A stretch of DNA of 64,000 nucleotides from Diprion similis (lineage: Eukaryota > Arthropoda > Insecta > Hymenoptera > Diprionidae): positions 21,062,501 to 21,126,500 of the forward strand of contig NC_060114.1 of the NCBI RefSeq assembly GCF_021155765.1, in the 5' to 3' direction. Positions 1-11,503 of the stretch are shown piece after piece. The notes under the pieces were generated by a model, which was not told the origin of the DNA, did no database searches, and saw only the letters and a program-made list of their open reading frames with translations. The translations under genes and the position numbers were made by a program. The stretch's first letter is position 1. Every line of letters starts with the position of its first letter.

Positions 1-379
1 CGTTGCTAATCGCCGCTACTCGTTCAAGTGCTCCTTTCTCCTGCCGCCCAATCTGCAGAAGTCCTTGGCCGAGTTTCCGCTTAGCGCGGGATGCAAGAAA
101 AAGCGAAGGAAGGAGGGAAGATGACTCTGTACTGCATCGAGTACAACAATATACCTGTAATACGTAGCTCATGAGCGTGGAAGCTAGGAACGCGAAAAGG
201 TGACGAAGTAGAAGGCGAGGTTATACGCCAAGGAAAGTTTTATTGACCCGGCATAAATAATAATTTCCTTCGGCGCGGAGGGCTTATATACACCTCCGAG
301 CTCGAAACTCACCCTCCCTCATCCTCCCACCCTCCGCATCCTCGGCGTCGCTCCCGCGGAGACGATAATATCAGCGATG

Positions 380-470
380 AGAGCCGCCATATTGGACGAT
401 GGGATGCTCGTTCCAATTGTAGGGGGCGGGTTGCTGAGCGAGTGATAAGGGATTCCCCGCCATCTTTCCT
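380..470. promoter_or_regulatory. Possible CpG-type promoter fragment
   Basis: Two matches to the YY1/Pho core GCCGCCAT or CCGCCAT lie near 383 and 458, with a GC box (GGGGGCGGG) at about 422-430. This combination is common at housekeeping start sites. No gene with its first exon here could be identified, so the call rests on motifs alone. Confidence 0.2.
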
Positions 471-539
471 ATTACATGCGCGCGCCGCGCCGCAGCGAAA
501 CCGGGCTGCTCACTTACTCCGGTTATGTCTATCCCCCCT

Positions 540-674
540 CCCCCCCCCCCCCCCCATCATCCCCCCTGCATCCACCATCCTACCTACTCGCGATCCTCCG
601 GGGCCAATTAACTAGTATCGCAGGAGTTCTGGACTCGTTTCGATCCGCCGCCGCCCCCCCCCCCCCCCCCCCCC
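540..674. repeat. Two poly-C homopolymer tracts
   Basis: Runs of 16 C (540-555) and 21 C (654-674). They are simple-sequence tracts, and their exact lengths may be unreliable in an assembly. Confidence 0.85.
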
Positions 675-3270
675 TAACAACCCCGAGCATCTCTTCCGTA
701 GAATGGTAGAATACGTGTAGTGCGAAGTTGTGTGCAGGTCACGCTAGTCGTGGGATTGCGGAGATGTGTTATTTCAGCGTAGGGCTGGGCTAACTCTACG
801 CGGACGTGCAGCCGCGGGTCGCAGGTGCCGGCGTTCAGAGCCAATTATGCGGACGGCCAACGTCGGCGTCGGCGATGCTCTCTCGCAAATCCCCGGGAGT
901 TTAACTTGTCCGCGCTATAACGGATTAACGGCTGCCATCCATCCGACCCGAGGTGGGTAATTGCTTCCTACCCTTAATTAAATACCATTAATTTCATTCG
1001 ATAACTTCGACTCGGTGTATATGTATTCACTTACGCATCTGGATACGTTTACATAGCCCGCGCCTGTGCATGTATAGACATATAATGTAGCAGCGACGAA
1101 CCGGCTTGCTTGCCTCTAAGATAGAAAATTGCTTCGTCTATTTCGTATCTACGCGCTTCATCGCTTCGCTCTGTACTTATACGTATATCGTGCCAGTATA
1201 TAGTATGTGCCACTCGCACCGAGACAACGGGTACTTCATCACACACACCCATGGAAGATACTACCCTGACACAGCGACGTAGCGAAAACTAAAAGAGATA
1301 TATCCTTATCTTACCTATTATCGAAAACTCGGGCGCTGCAGCTCTCTCCCCATTCCTACCCATCCGCGAATTCGATCTTGTAATGCGGCATTTCCTAGAT
1401 AGCATGTATAATATGCCTACGTATGGGTATGAGTGTACTCATTTAGTTACTTTCAGTATAATACTTATATTTCCTCTCTTTTCCTTCTTTTTGATGTTTC
1501 CAGAGAGATACCAACCTGTTATGTATCTAGTAGATCTATAGAGCTACACGCTGCACTTGTTATGGGTATATCAAAGTCACGATTGTACAATTTTCTTGCC
1601 TAAGGCTTAATTTTCCGCACTACGGAAGAGATCAGTGATACCATGAATGTTTGTGTAGAACGATCGAGATTACGTACGTCACAATCCTCAGCTAATTGAA
1701 AACTTAAACAGTAGAATATAAAATTCAGAACTGAGAAATTCTGCAATACATATGTATTACAGACAATACAGCCAGGTAACAGTTGGGCACCAGAAAATTA
1801 TGTCCAATATAATTTAAGATTCGATGCTAAGTGTATAATACGCTCGTTAATTCTCCTCGAGGCACAGCTTGCGGACATTGGTGACAGCGTAATCCCTAAA
1901 AGGCAATTACTTTTCATCACCTTTGATGACATAATAAAAAAGTATTGGTATCGCTGGAAAATAACTTTTGTCTAATTTCAACGAATCTTCACATTTTCGA
2001 ACCTCTATAATCCGACAGCAAATTTTTAGAAAAATGTTGATCTGTTCCGAGAAACTCCGGCGATGGTGTCGGAAACGGTTCGATGAAAAATTATCAAGTC
2101 CCGTTTACGACCGTTTTCTAGATCATAGCGGAAGTTTATCAAGCAGACGGACAGACTCTTCCCTATTCACGGCGAAAACAGCATTTCCGGCTTGTTTTTA
2201 TTATGTTTAAAATATAACGTTCCTAACAAAGTAAATTATAGAGTAGTCTTCCTCGATGAGTGGAACAACAGTTCGACCCATCTTTCCGCATATATACCGC
2301 GTTCTATGTAAACGTTATGCATCTTTCGGTGTGCGGTGATATGCGCCGAGGACAGTCCGCTACAGCCGACCTGCTCGCATCCTCTTGCCGGCATCAGCTA
2401 AAGCTTTACCTTGGTGGAGCCGCGTGGTGTAGAGAATGGGGGCTGGTATCTGCAGGGGTCCCATTGTGGCCGGATGCCATTTAGCCGCGGCTACGACAGC
2501 GGTTGCTACCGCGTGGGTGTTCAATAGAACGGCGAGCGATTAAACGACCCGGGGGACGATTTTGGGACACGCGCGGGGTTCCACCCTGCCGACATTCAAC
2601 GGCGCTCACTCTTGCGGCTAATTCACACTCTTATTTATTTAATTGCACCGAGGTTAGCACGACCACACCTGGACTGCCTCGTCAGCTCACCATTCCCAAC
2701 TTAATCCGAACGTTCATACACGTGCCCGTGCATGTATATACATATAAGGAATCCACACGCGCAGTGTCAGGTTCCACTATACGTATGCGACATGTGCTTC
2801 AGTCGTATTTTCATATTCGCATATAATAAAGTAGTAACTGGCGCGTATGTCATCAAAGGATTACTCGTATATCTTCGCTGTTTTTTCATTCACTTTTTAC
2901 CTTCAGCCATGCCTCTGCATCGACACTCGATCAGCCTGAATATGTAGTGTTCTTGTGCGCGCGTGTGTACGTCGCTACGAGAGTGGGTGCACCCTCGTTG
3001 CCGTGTGTTGACGGGGGTGAGTGGGGGGGGCAGTACGACCGGGGCGAGTATAATCAAATTTAAAATTCCCAGCGCGGACGAGAGTTGGCGCGTCGTCCAA
3101 TGAAAGAGTAAACCGACGAATGTAATCAAATCGGATCCCGCGCGTTGTCACATGACTCCGAATAAGCGCCGCTGGCCCGGAGCCCCGCGGTCCTCGTCCT
3201 CCGTCGATCGAATCGGCCCGCGAGATTTCCCCAGGGTGGAAATGAAAGCCTCCGAGACGCCCCCTCCGTG

Positions 3271-3309
3271 TCTCCGCCTCCCCCGCCTCCCCCGCCTCCC
3301 CCGCCTCCG
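3271..3309. repeat. 9-bp GC-rich tandem repeat
   Basis: About four copies of a CCTCCCCCG-type unit. This is a short microsatellite with no coding support. Confidence 0.7.
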
Positions 3310-3719
3310 CATCTTCCTTCTCAGAGTCGCAAAATTCAACGCCCGGATTCGACAGCCGTCATCAAAAGTTACAAAACAAGGGTACCTCTTAGAACTCCTT
3401 TTCAACGATACCGAAATTCCTCTCTGAGTCCGACGTCCTTCACTTCTCACAACCCTTTCTTATAAACTACACTCCCAAGAATATTACAGCTTAATCATTT
3501 GTTTCCAAATTTCATTACCTGCATTGCATTCATATTGTTTCTTGAAACAACTGATATAACTTCACAGCAGCCTGCATGGTGCACGAATTTCTGTAATTGC
3601 AATCCAATTCGGATTATCGGTTTGGATTGGGCGACAACATTCTGAATGGAGATATCGCGGTGCTAGTACCAAAAAAAGTACTCATACTTATTTTACGTGC
3701 TTTTGGTTTTATAAAGAGC

Positions 3720-3895
3720 TATTTAAAGCCAAAGGACGTATATTTACGTTTAAAGCCAAAAGGGTGTGTACATTTTTTATTCAACATTTAGCTTGAAAAT
3801 GAGCCTATACGGAACGATTGGCGCTGAAAAAAAATCAGACACCCTTTTAGCTTTAGATCTCTCTCTAAAGCCAAAAGGGCGTGTAGATAAGTATT
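3720..3895. repeat. Short inverted/direct repeat cluster (TAAAGCCAAAAGG motif)
   Basis: The motif TAAAGCCAAAAGG or a close variant occurs near 3723, 3751 and 3876 in direct orientation. An inverted form (ACACCCTTTTAGCTTTA) lies near 3839. The pairing at 3751-3855 would fold into a stem. It may be part of, or next to, the dispersed repeat that follows. Confidence 0.4.
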
Positions 3896-4170
3896 GGGAT
3901 TGTGACTTTGCAATGCGTCATCTGGTGGAAAAAAAAACAAACTAATGTAACCAGGCTGACAGCGGACCGTTAACCGTGTTTTTTTCGCGTGTGGATAGTA
4001 GAATAGGTATATTATTGATTATGTTTCATCATTTTATGTGACATGGGTAATTTGAAAACCCAAGAATTACCATTTGTCTCCAATAAAATGAAAAACTTAG
4101 GTTATGTGATGTTGTATGATAAAATGGCGCCGACAACCAGTCTCTGATGTCTTCAGGACATTTTCCAATA
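3893..4170 (-). mobile_element. Dispersed repeat X, copy 1 (non-autonomous)
   Basis: The reverse complement of this segment matches two other places in the window: 34628-34770 (partial) and 35669-35953 (full length). Shared landmarks are ATGACGCATTGCAAAG, CAAATGGTAATTCTTGGGTT and GGTTGTCGGCGCCATTTTA (GGTTGTCGCCGCCATTTTA in the other copies). No coding capacity is seen. Copy 1 is the most diverged of the three. I cannot assign it to SINE or MITE because no clear terminal inverted repeat was found. Confidence 0.75.
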
Positions 4171-4752
4171 AGCCCTTTTGGCATTAGCATCGCGATATAA
4201 GCTGTCGATACACCGCACACACAGGCGAGTGTTTAATAGCACGTTACTTAAGTACGTGCTCGGCCGTTGGTGTCGCTAGGCCCTGGGCCGATTGACGCGG
4301 GATAAAGCGCCTGCTGACATCTCGTGAGCGTTTTGAAATTCGAACGGCTTCCCGGCTCCCGACTGTTGGGTAGCAGAATATCAGATTCCCGCTCGAGCTT
4401 TAGTTGAATCCGTTTGGATGTATTTACCCATGCAGTATGTGTTACCGACTTGAGAAATAGGTTAAAAGAATAGACATCGGACAAAAAATTTTCCAAACAG
4501 AAATATTTTTATTCAACAGTCGCATCGGAATTATAAAGATTCTCGCTTATATATCGGCGTTAACAAGACACAAGGTAGGTATCGTACATACGTATGCACC
4601 ATTTGTAATGGCACACAATCAATCTACGATGTTGATTATTTTTATTCACTTACATATATTTATATATAAATATATATATATGAAAAATTTGATATAAAAA
4701 TATAAATGAAAATAATAATAAAAAAAAAAAAAAAATTTCAGTTCCATTACTA
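4171..4752. other. Spacer downstream of the FAM185A-like gene
   Basis: AT-rich spacer with a (TA)-rich patch near 4655-4682 and a poly-A run near 4719-4734. No gene is seen. It includes the 3' end of the minus-strand gene at 4753-6488. Confidence 0.5.
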
Positions 4753-6488
4753 TTATGCTTCGACGTATAGTCCTCCTTTGTTCTCAGGAGGAAAGTAGGC
4801 CTAGCGCAGGAACCTCCCAAGGTTCAAGGTGTCTGCCCAGCTCGCCTTACTTACCTTGATACTCTTGTCCGACATTACATCGAGAGAGGTATCTCCCTTG
4901 AAAGTTTTGAACCGCTGAACGTTACGCGTGTGTTCTTCCATGCCGTTTATACTACCGTCAATATCGAGTCGGCCAGCCTTCAGGTTCAACTGTATGTCAT
5001 TTTGCTCGGGTACTACAAGGTCGACATCGCCCGATGAGGATATACTGGAATTAGCTGATAAACGAACAACGCGTACCCTGGAGGGTCCTGTATTCAACTT
5101 CGCGTCCAAGGAACCGTCCAGACAAACTGTAAAAGTTGAAAATAGATCACATTGGGGTGAGAACCCGCTTGAATAAATCATCTACTGCGATAACTTACGT
5201 ATATTCAATCCTCCGTTTCCTGGTATGTCGATGGTAGAGTCCATGTGAAGGTTGTTCAGGGTGAGATTACCATTCTCCGTGGTAAAATGTGAATTGGTAC
5301 AGTAACTGCTGCCGATATCTACATCCCCGTTTTCCGTGGAAACCTTCAAATCCGTGCCCAAAAACTTATCGGCACGAACTGTCTGTAATGGAAAAAAGAA
5401 AAACCAAAAGAAAAACCAACAGAGGATAAAAAAGTAGCGCAGAAAGAAAACAAAAGGAAAAATAAAACCCAGCTATATCACGCAAGAGATGGGTGAAATC
5501 TCACCCCTCCATCGACAGTGTTGATTTCAATATTCCCTTGAAGAGTGCGACGTAGGGTAACAGAGCCGCCGTCGTCAGACGACAATATCATTTGACTCGC
5601 CTGCAGCTTCTCTCCGGTTATATTACCCGCCGCGGTTCTCACTATGATTGAATCCGAAACCATACCAGAGACATCGACGCTGCTCACGCCGGCTGCCCGG
5701 ACGTCGATATCTGAAAAAAGTGAAGCACAAGCCGTGGTATGTATTTTCAGCTGATTTAGAACCATCTACAGAATTATGCTTCATGGCTCTCGTGAAATGA
5801 ATAGAAATTTTCGGTAAAACCCAACGCAAAATGGAATTATTAAACCGCAGTACCAAACCATGCATAGAAGTACTTCTAGAGTAATTATACCTCGTTTATG
5901 CAGAGCTCAGTTTATAGACACTGAAACTGGGCTAAGACGAAGGATTGTAATGTATCCCTTGCATCTTCATACTTGAAAAAGTTTGAAACTCTGATCTCAC
6001 AATTATTAGCCTCAGCATTACGTGATCTAAACAATTTTTACCTAATTCATAACGTTTGTAATACAAAACAAAATTCATTATTGCTTACCAAACCTGATCG
6101 GCGACTCTATAAGGCATTTGGCGTTGGCGGGAATGGGCATATCTCCTTTGACTTCCCATACTTCGCGGTCATTTACTTCAACGGAGACAAGACTAGAGGG
6201 CCGGTTCTCCACGGCAGCATCTTCGATGACAAGGACACGGACGAGGAGGGTATTCATATCGGGATACCTTTCGAAGTCGGTAGGTCGAATCTCGACGTCG
6301 CAAGGTACCTCGACGACCACCTTACCAAAGGGATTAACATTCTTTGCCACCTCCTGGAGAACGACCGCTCGCCGATTCTCATGCTCGGCGGAACCTCCGA
6401 AGCATCGGCTACCCGCCGGAATATTCGCGTACAGTTTTTGGTTCAGGCGAAGATACGATAGGAAAAATCGGCCGCACGCCGTGTTCAT
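4753..6488 (-). CDS. FAM185A-like protein with DUF4097 repeats
   Basis: Five exons on the minus strand: 6089-6488, 5505-5710, 5199-5382, 4855-5126 and 4753-4800, total 1110 nt, 369 residues. The N-terminal exon has the conserved FAM185A stretch NPFGKVVVEVPCDVEIRP. The following exons encode the repeating short-strand pattern (SVDVSGMVSDSIIVRT, STENGDVDIGSSY, SSSGDVDLVVPE) typical of the DUF4097 beta-helix-like fold. The last intron (4801-4854) is only 54 bp. It starts GTAAGT and ends CTAG, and skipping it adds a 15-residue tail before TAA. Without that splice the frame stops at the intron end. The basic N-terminus (MNTACGRFFLSYLRLNQKLY) could be a mitochondrial targeting sequence. The molecular function of the family is not established. 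Start chosen at the first ATG of the open first exon. Confidence 0.8.
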
Positions 6489-7122
6489 TCTGACACCTCC
6501 GCTGACCGAGACTCGGGGAACCTAACCTAACCTAATGTAACTAACTTAACCTAATCTAACTTTAGCTACGTTTATCTAACCCAGCCTACCCATTCGCACC
6601 CCCTTGGAGATATTTAGCTGGCTTCGGCGTCGTGGGAAACAGCGATTATTAGAACCTCCTCGAAAGGGGAGAAGAACAGGTTAAGTCGTCTTCAGGGACC
6701 CGACGGCCAAATTTGACTGGCCGTCCAGCTGAGGATGTATAATTACGGTACCAGCTACACGCAACGAAGACCGGCTGATGGGTCTCGGGTTCTACTTTTT
6801 AGTACGGTGACCCTAGCAACTCTTCAGGATTAGTTGTGCGATTGGGATTCTTCAGAAAAACCTACTTCGGCGATGCGTTCAAGCGTCAGCCTCGCCCAAC
6901 TCACCGCGTGACTAACAATAACTTGTAACTGCGTTGCAAGTTGCAACGCACGTATTTACATACCTGATGAGAGGCGTCGCTATGCCGACTCTTATGTCAA
7001 AGTTTTCATTAACAGATAATGCAAGGGAGTAGGAAGCGTGGATAAAAATCAGCCAATCGAAACGCTCTCTGCTCGAGCTAAGCCCATTTCGAATGGGTGG
7101 CATATCTTTCGTGAGCCGTCGT
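6489..7122. other. Upstream region of the FAM185A-like gene
   Basis: Contains a short CCTAACCTAACCTAA stretch near 6522-6536, read as TTAGG units on the other strand, and an 8-bp stem hairpin (GACGGCCA / TGGCCGTC) near 6699-6722. It should hold the minus-strand promoter. No TATA box or gene is evident. Confidence 0.4.
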
Positions 7123-8912
7123 CACGGTGTAAGAATAATAGGTGGTCCGGCTGCCCTATCCCCGCAATGCTAAGGCTTGTGATTATTTTAGCATAATTCA
7201 GTGCTCGGCCACCAGGCGGATACATGTCGCAAGGGCCAATTGTAAACAATAATGGCGGCACGTTAGGTTTCATGCTCTAAGTTTCAATCACAACAGAGGA
7301 GGTATAACCATTGAAATATAAATCGTGAATATAATCAACGATAACGGTGTTCAACGATATAATATTTGTTTATTATTTATTTAGATAAGAATACATTTAA
7401 ATATGGTCAAGACTTGTTGTGTCTGTCATCAACGTGCTTCAGACGCGTATGGGAAGAACATATCTTTTTTCAACGTTCCGAAAGAAATTTATTTGTATAA
7501 TAAATGGAAAGACTCAATTGCTCGTATTGGTGTAGTTTTGAAAAAGGTTTTTGGAATACCGACTCCTTACAAGTCATACTAAAATTGTAAAAAAGTGATT
7601 TTTTCCCTGATGTTTCGTTCCGTTCACGTTACTAACTTCAGCCTCATTAGAAAATAGTATCTAATCTATATTGCAGCAATTTTTTGGGATTATCCGGCAA
7701 GCAGGAGCTGCCAATGACCACCCTACGCTTCCCTCATTTTTGCAACTTTATAAATTAATATCAATATATCAACTGTTGAAACCCCCGAAATTTGGAAATT
7801 GTACAGTACAAGAAGATATGCACAAGCCTTTAGTTTCATTGGCAGATTACCCAATGATTTTCAAAAAGGATACTACACACATTTCAAAACATTTGCAAGA
7901 ATTCAAGACAAAGTTAGACTCCATTATCCAAACAACAGAATGGGAATGCGAAGATGTTGTCAGATTTGACCATGATTATGCGTCGGCTTCGGTTGTCAAT
8001 TGCATAATATATTATGTAACCGGATTTTTGTGTCGCAAATTAAGAAAACAAAATAAGTGTCGAGTATGTCAGAAAGCTTTTCAGTCTGTTAAAGATAATG
8101 ATACTCTCAGCGAAGCAGAATTAATTAATATGAAAACCCGAGGTGGTTTAATTCATAGCAATATTTTTCTGTTTTCTCTTCTATCAGCGATCGAGAAATA
8201 CTTTTGTAAGCACATAGAATCTGAAAATCGATCTGTATATGAATCGACTGTGTCTGACATGATATAGAATTATAGCTTTTCATTTCCTTGCGAACAACAC
8301 AAGGATGAAATTGTGTCATATATCATGCACTAATCTATAACGATGAGAATGCGACAATGGGCAAAAATTCATACACGGGATATTTTAAAGCAGAGCCGTG
8401 AAAAGAGAAAATTATCAAGGTTGATGAGTACGTAGTTTTTAACAGGAAATTCGTAACGTTGCTGCAATAGAATATTGAAAAAAGGCACAATTTTGTGACT
8501 CAAATATTGTTATTGCAAAATAAGTGAGACACATAATGTTTGACTAAACTTCGAAAATTTTATCGTATAATTTCGTGTTTGAAAATTTCAAACTTTTATC
8601 AATCATTCTGTTGCGGCAACGTTATGAATTTCAACCTCATAAGTTTACTCGTATTTATTTTATATTACTTTACATGTTTTATATATTTTATAATTTGATA
8701 TTATTGTTATTTTATGTTGGCAACTGCAACTTTTGCTCAAATTTTAATATACATGACACCCTCATCTCCTCTTTTTCGAACACTGTGTGTGCCATAATTG
8801 TTTACAATTGACCCTTGCGACACGTATCCGTCTGGTGGCCAAGCACTGAATTATGCTAAAATAATCACAGCCACCAAGCCCCAGCCGGACCACCTATTAT
8901 TCTTACACCGTG
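7123..8912 (+). mobile_element. Internally deleted P-superfamily DNA transposon with 8-bp target duplication
   Basis: The element starts CACGGTGTAAGAATAATAGG and ends with the exact reverse complement. The terminal inverted repeats run about 140 bp with minor divergence (left about 7123-7263, right about 8786-8912). It is flanked by identical 8-bp copies of GCCGTCGT at 7115-7122 and 8913-8920. An 8-bp duplication is characteristic of P elements and their THAP-transposase relatives. The interior holds a THAP-like zinc-finger start and a P-transposase-like C-terminal piece, but no GTP-binding or RNase H-like catalytic core. It is therefore a non-autonomous derivative. The long terminal repeats differ from the 31-bp ends of the Drosophila P element. 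Confidence 0.85.
7403..8267 (+). pseudogene. Broken THAP-domain / P-transposase-like gene
   Basis: A 59-codon segment at 7403-7582 begins MVKTCCVCHQRASDAYG and continues into NISFFNVPKE and KWKDSI. This matches the first half of a THAP zinc finger (C-x2-C, then the Phe/Pro and Trp positions), but the frame stops before the second Cys-x2-His pair. After a plausible splice acceptor (TATATTGCAG ending near 7676), a second open segment runs to 8267. It carries EQFF-type QQFFGIIRQAGAANDHPT, a hallmark of the C-terminal region of THAP9/P-type transposases, followed by a cysteine pair (CRVCQ). The whole catalytic middle is missing, so no functional transposase is expected. A residual DNA-binding repressor-like product is conceivable but unproven. 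Confidence 0.75.
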
Positions 8913-8920
8913 GCCGTCGT

Positions 8921-9156
8921 CCATGGGTTCGCAAAGCTTTCCCGCGCTTTGCACAACCTTAACCTCAAAGTTCAAAATATAGCCCGACGTATTCTTACGG
9001 TCAGGATCGTTCAAGTTACAGGATACACAAGAGCCTGCAGGGAGAGGTAAGGGGAAATAACGGTAACTCAATGTTCAAAAGATAAAATTTTATTAACTAC
9101 GTAATAGCAAAGGTATCACGATATTCACAGAATCACAGAATTCTGTTTCCTGTTGC
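8921..9156. other. Short spacer 3' of TRMU
   Basis: No gene is seen. It probably contains the 3' UTR of the minus-strand TRMU gene. Confidence 0.4.
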
Positions 9157-10774
9157 TTATACATGACCTGTACGATGTTTTTGTAATGAGTAAACCGACG
9201 GTCCGATACTCTGCATTTGAGCACCTCCTAAACACTCGTTATCTAAATACAATACAGCAAACTGGAAATAAAACGTGGAATTAATCTTTGGAATTTGTAT
9301 CGTATTTATCTCTTGTGAAGCACAGTAATCTATCTGTTTTGAAAAATAAAAATATCGATTTCATACCTGCCCTGGCGTTACAGCGCGGAGTGGTTTTTTG
9401 ACATGGATAATTAACCGATTGTCGAGGGTTTGGACTACTGTACACGGCGTGAGAGGATGGGTATGTTGAAAACGAAAACCACAATGAAAAATGGTCCGTT
9501 GCTTAACTAAGTCTGCCGTGTCTGGGTCAATCCAGTGAACCTCTGAAGTTCGTGCCAATTGCGTGTATAACGCAGGGTGGTTGGTTCCTTCAACCTGTGA
9601 ATATTTCACAGACATTAGGGTGGACGTTACTATCGTTGCCAATTAAGAACATGCGAACGTACCACAAAAATGTTACTGGATTCGCCGTCTTTACGGAATA
9701 CAAAGTATGGCCTTGTAACACCTCCGATTCTGCATCCCTGTCCCAATGTCCACTGGTGAAAACCCTTGTGCTTTCCGACGACTTTGCCGGTATTTAAGTC
9801 TATAAAGTTACCAGGTCTTTCGAACATGTACTGAAAAACAAAGGCGATTTCATTTTTGCAAGAAATTCATTTATCAATCAACCTTGCACAGATACGAACC
9901 TGAGAGATGAATTCTTGGAAACGGCGTTTACCAATGAAACATATTCCCGTGCTCTCTCTTTTATTAGCGACATCAGTCAGGCCGTTTTTTCGTGCCATTT
10001 CCACGACTTCTTTTTTGTAATATTTTCCTAACGGAAACATAGTTTGCCTGAGAGAGTCTTGGGGTATTTGGCACAGAAAGAATGTTTGATCTTTTATTGC
10101 ATCTTTTGCTTGCAGGAGTTTTACATCTGCAACCAATATGGAAAGGGATAAAGCCCTTGCCGTCGTCACTCATCAGAAAAGGTGTGTATTTCCTGTTGTT
10201 TCTTACTTTTATTTGAGACATAATTTTCCAAGTATGTACCAAAACTTGTATTTGCATAATGTCCAGTAGCTATTGCATCCGCGCCTAGCTTGTTGGTCGC
10301 GTAATCAAAGAAGCGGCGAAACTTGATATACTTATTGCAACTAATATCTGGGTTGGGTGTAAACCCATTCTTATAATCCGTCAGTAAGTTGCTGAAATAG
10401 AAATTCTCTTTACTGTAACAGTCTCTAACCGGTGTCGAGTAACAAGGGATGCTGTACCTAAACACGTTGTTCCAGTATTCTTTGACAAAGTTGATGCGAT
10501 GCAGAGGTATCCCAAGTATATTGGATACGCGTTCCGCATCGTTGTAATCTTGCTCGATCGTACACGTATTGATCTCTTCGTTTACATCCCAATTCTGCAT
10601 GAAGACTCCAACGACGTCGAAGCCTATAAAATTAGAGAAAAGGTTCGCGTGATACAGCCGTTCATCTTGCAGCTTTTAGCATCGCCAACCTTGTTTCTTC
10701 AATAAAAACGCCGAGACGGCGCTGTCCACGCCCCCCGACATGCCGACAACCACCCTCCGGATCCCCGAACGCAT
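9157..10774 (-). CDS. TRMU: Mitochondrial tRNA-specific 2-thiouridylase
   Basis: Seven exons on the minus strand: 10690-10774, 10458-10623, 10207-10391, 9900-10126, 9663-9830, 9367-9594 and 9157-9261, total 1164 nt, 387 residues, in line with MTU1/MnmA proteins. The enzyme adenylates and then thiolates uridine 34 at the wobble position of mitochondrial tRNAs for Lys, Glu and Gln. The ATP pyrophosphatase loop SGGVDS is at residues 13-18. The first catalytic cysteine is C102 in [14 protein letters not shown]. The second is C208 in [11 protein letters not shown]. The tRNA-binding segment [23 protein letters not shown] follows the family pattern. Intron 2 (10392-10457) is 66 bp, in frame and without a stop, but splicing restores the family spacing. 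The ATG lies 730 bp from the PITRM1 start on the opposite strand. Confidence 0.93.
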
Positions 10775-11503
10775 TTCTGCTCGTCAGTGTGCTCCTAGCC
10801 TAACCTCATTTTACTTCCGTCGGGGCTGTTTACTCCACATTACTCCACCAAACTAAAACTGTGAGCAGTTGAGCACGTCGAGTTGATATGTTATGAGAAA
10901 ACCATAGATTAGGTGCGTAAGCTAGAGTGGTTCGGAACTGGTAACTAAGTCCGTGGTGGTAACTGTAAGTTCGATTACGAAAGTCACAGTTAGGTTAAGT
11001 TAGCGCTTTATCAACTATCGTAAACATACATATGGGGCATTCCAAGTGAAATCGAGGATTCATTTGCCTCATGTTATCAGATTCATCCATAAATTTTTTT
11101 TCCGCATTGATTCCACTTCGGGAGATCAGTGTCAAATCTACAATTAATTGGAAAAATTTTACGAAATCAGGGGCTGCTATTGGTTATCAAATTTTGTTTA
11201 CACCGAGGATGAAGTCTGGTTTTCATACAACGCTACGGTTGCGTTACCTTACATAGACTTTCTAAGCCAATCGCATTGGCCTACAAAAGAGCAAAAGCAC
11301 CAATGTAATTATGATTCCATTGTGTCGGGGACAGTCAGGAAATACTAATAGGAATGCATGTCCCGATTACCGAGCAGCGGAGTCAAAAGCCGGGTTTTTA
11401 GGTTAGTTCCTTGATATCACGCAACCAACAACTTCATTCGGCGGTGTTAGTTATTGCATCAGTCAGTAAGGAGCTATCATTCTCGAGTAAATTTCTATCA
11501 ACG
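10775..11503. promoter_or_regulatory. Shared upstream region of TRMU and PITRM1
   Basis: This divergent spacer separates the ATGs of two nuclear genes for mitochondrial proteins. It has TAACC/GGTTA-type motifs near 10798 and 10992 but no obvious TATA box. Both transcripts must start here, so a bidirectional promoter is a reasonable inference from position. Confidence 0.5.

Larger units (their letters stand above)
1..3720. other. Gene-poor left flank, no supported gene
   Basis: I see no reading frame here with a recognisable domain, splice structure or codon pattern. The stretch has pure C runs (540-555 and 654-674), a GC-rich part around 3000-3320 whose arginine- and proline-rich frames come from composition, and AT-rich filler elsewhere. 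It may include the 5' region of a gene lying to the left. Confidence 0.6.

Noticed and set aside
1968-2826. Several 70-107 codon frames in the left flank
   Set aside because: Composition and length are compatible with chance, and they show no motif, signal peptide or splice continuity.
3148-3465. Overlapping arginine-rich and proline-rich frames
   Set aside because: Produced by a GC-rich simple repeat. No domain, no splice sites and no conservation signal readable.
11411-11503. Upstream extension of PITRM1
   Set aside because: The extension has no ATG; it would need a TTG start. The ATG at 11504 gives a typical matrix presequence.
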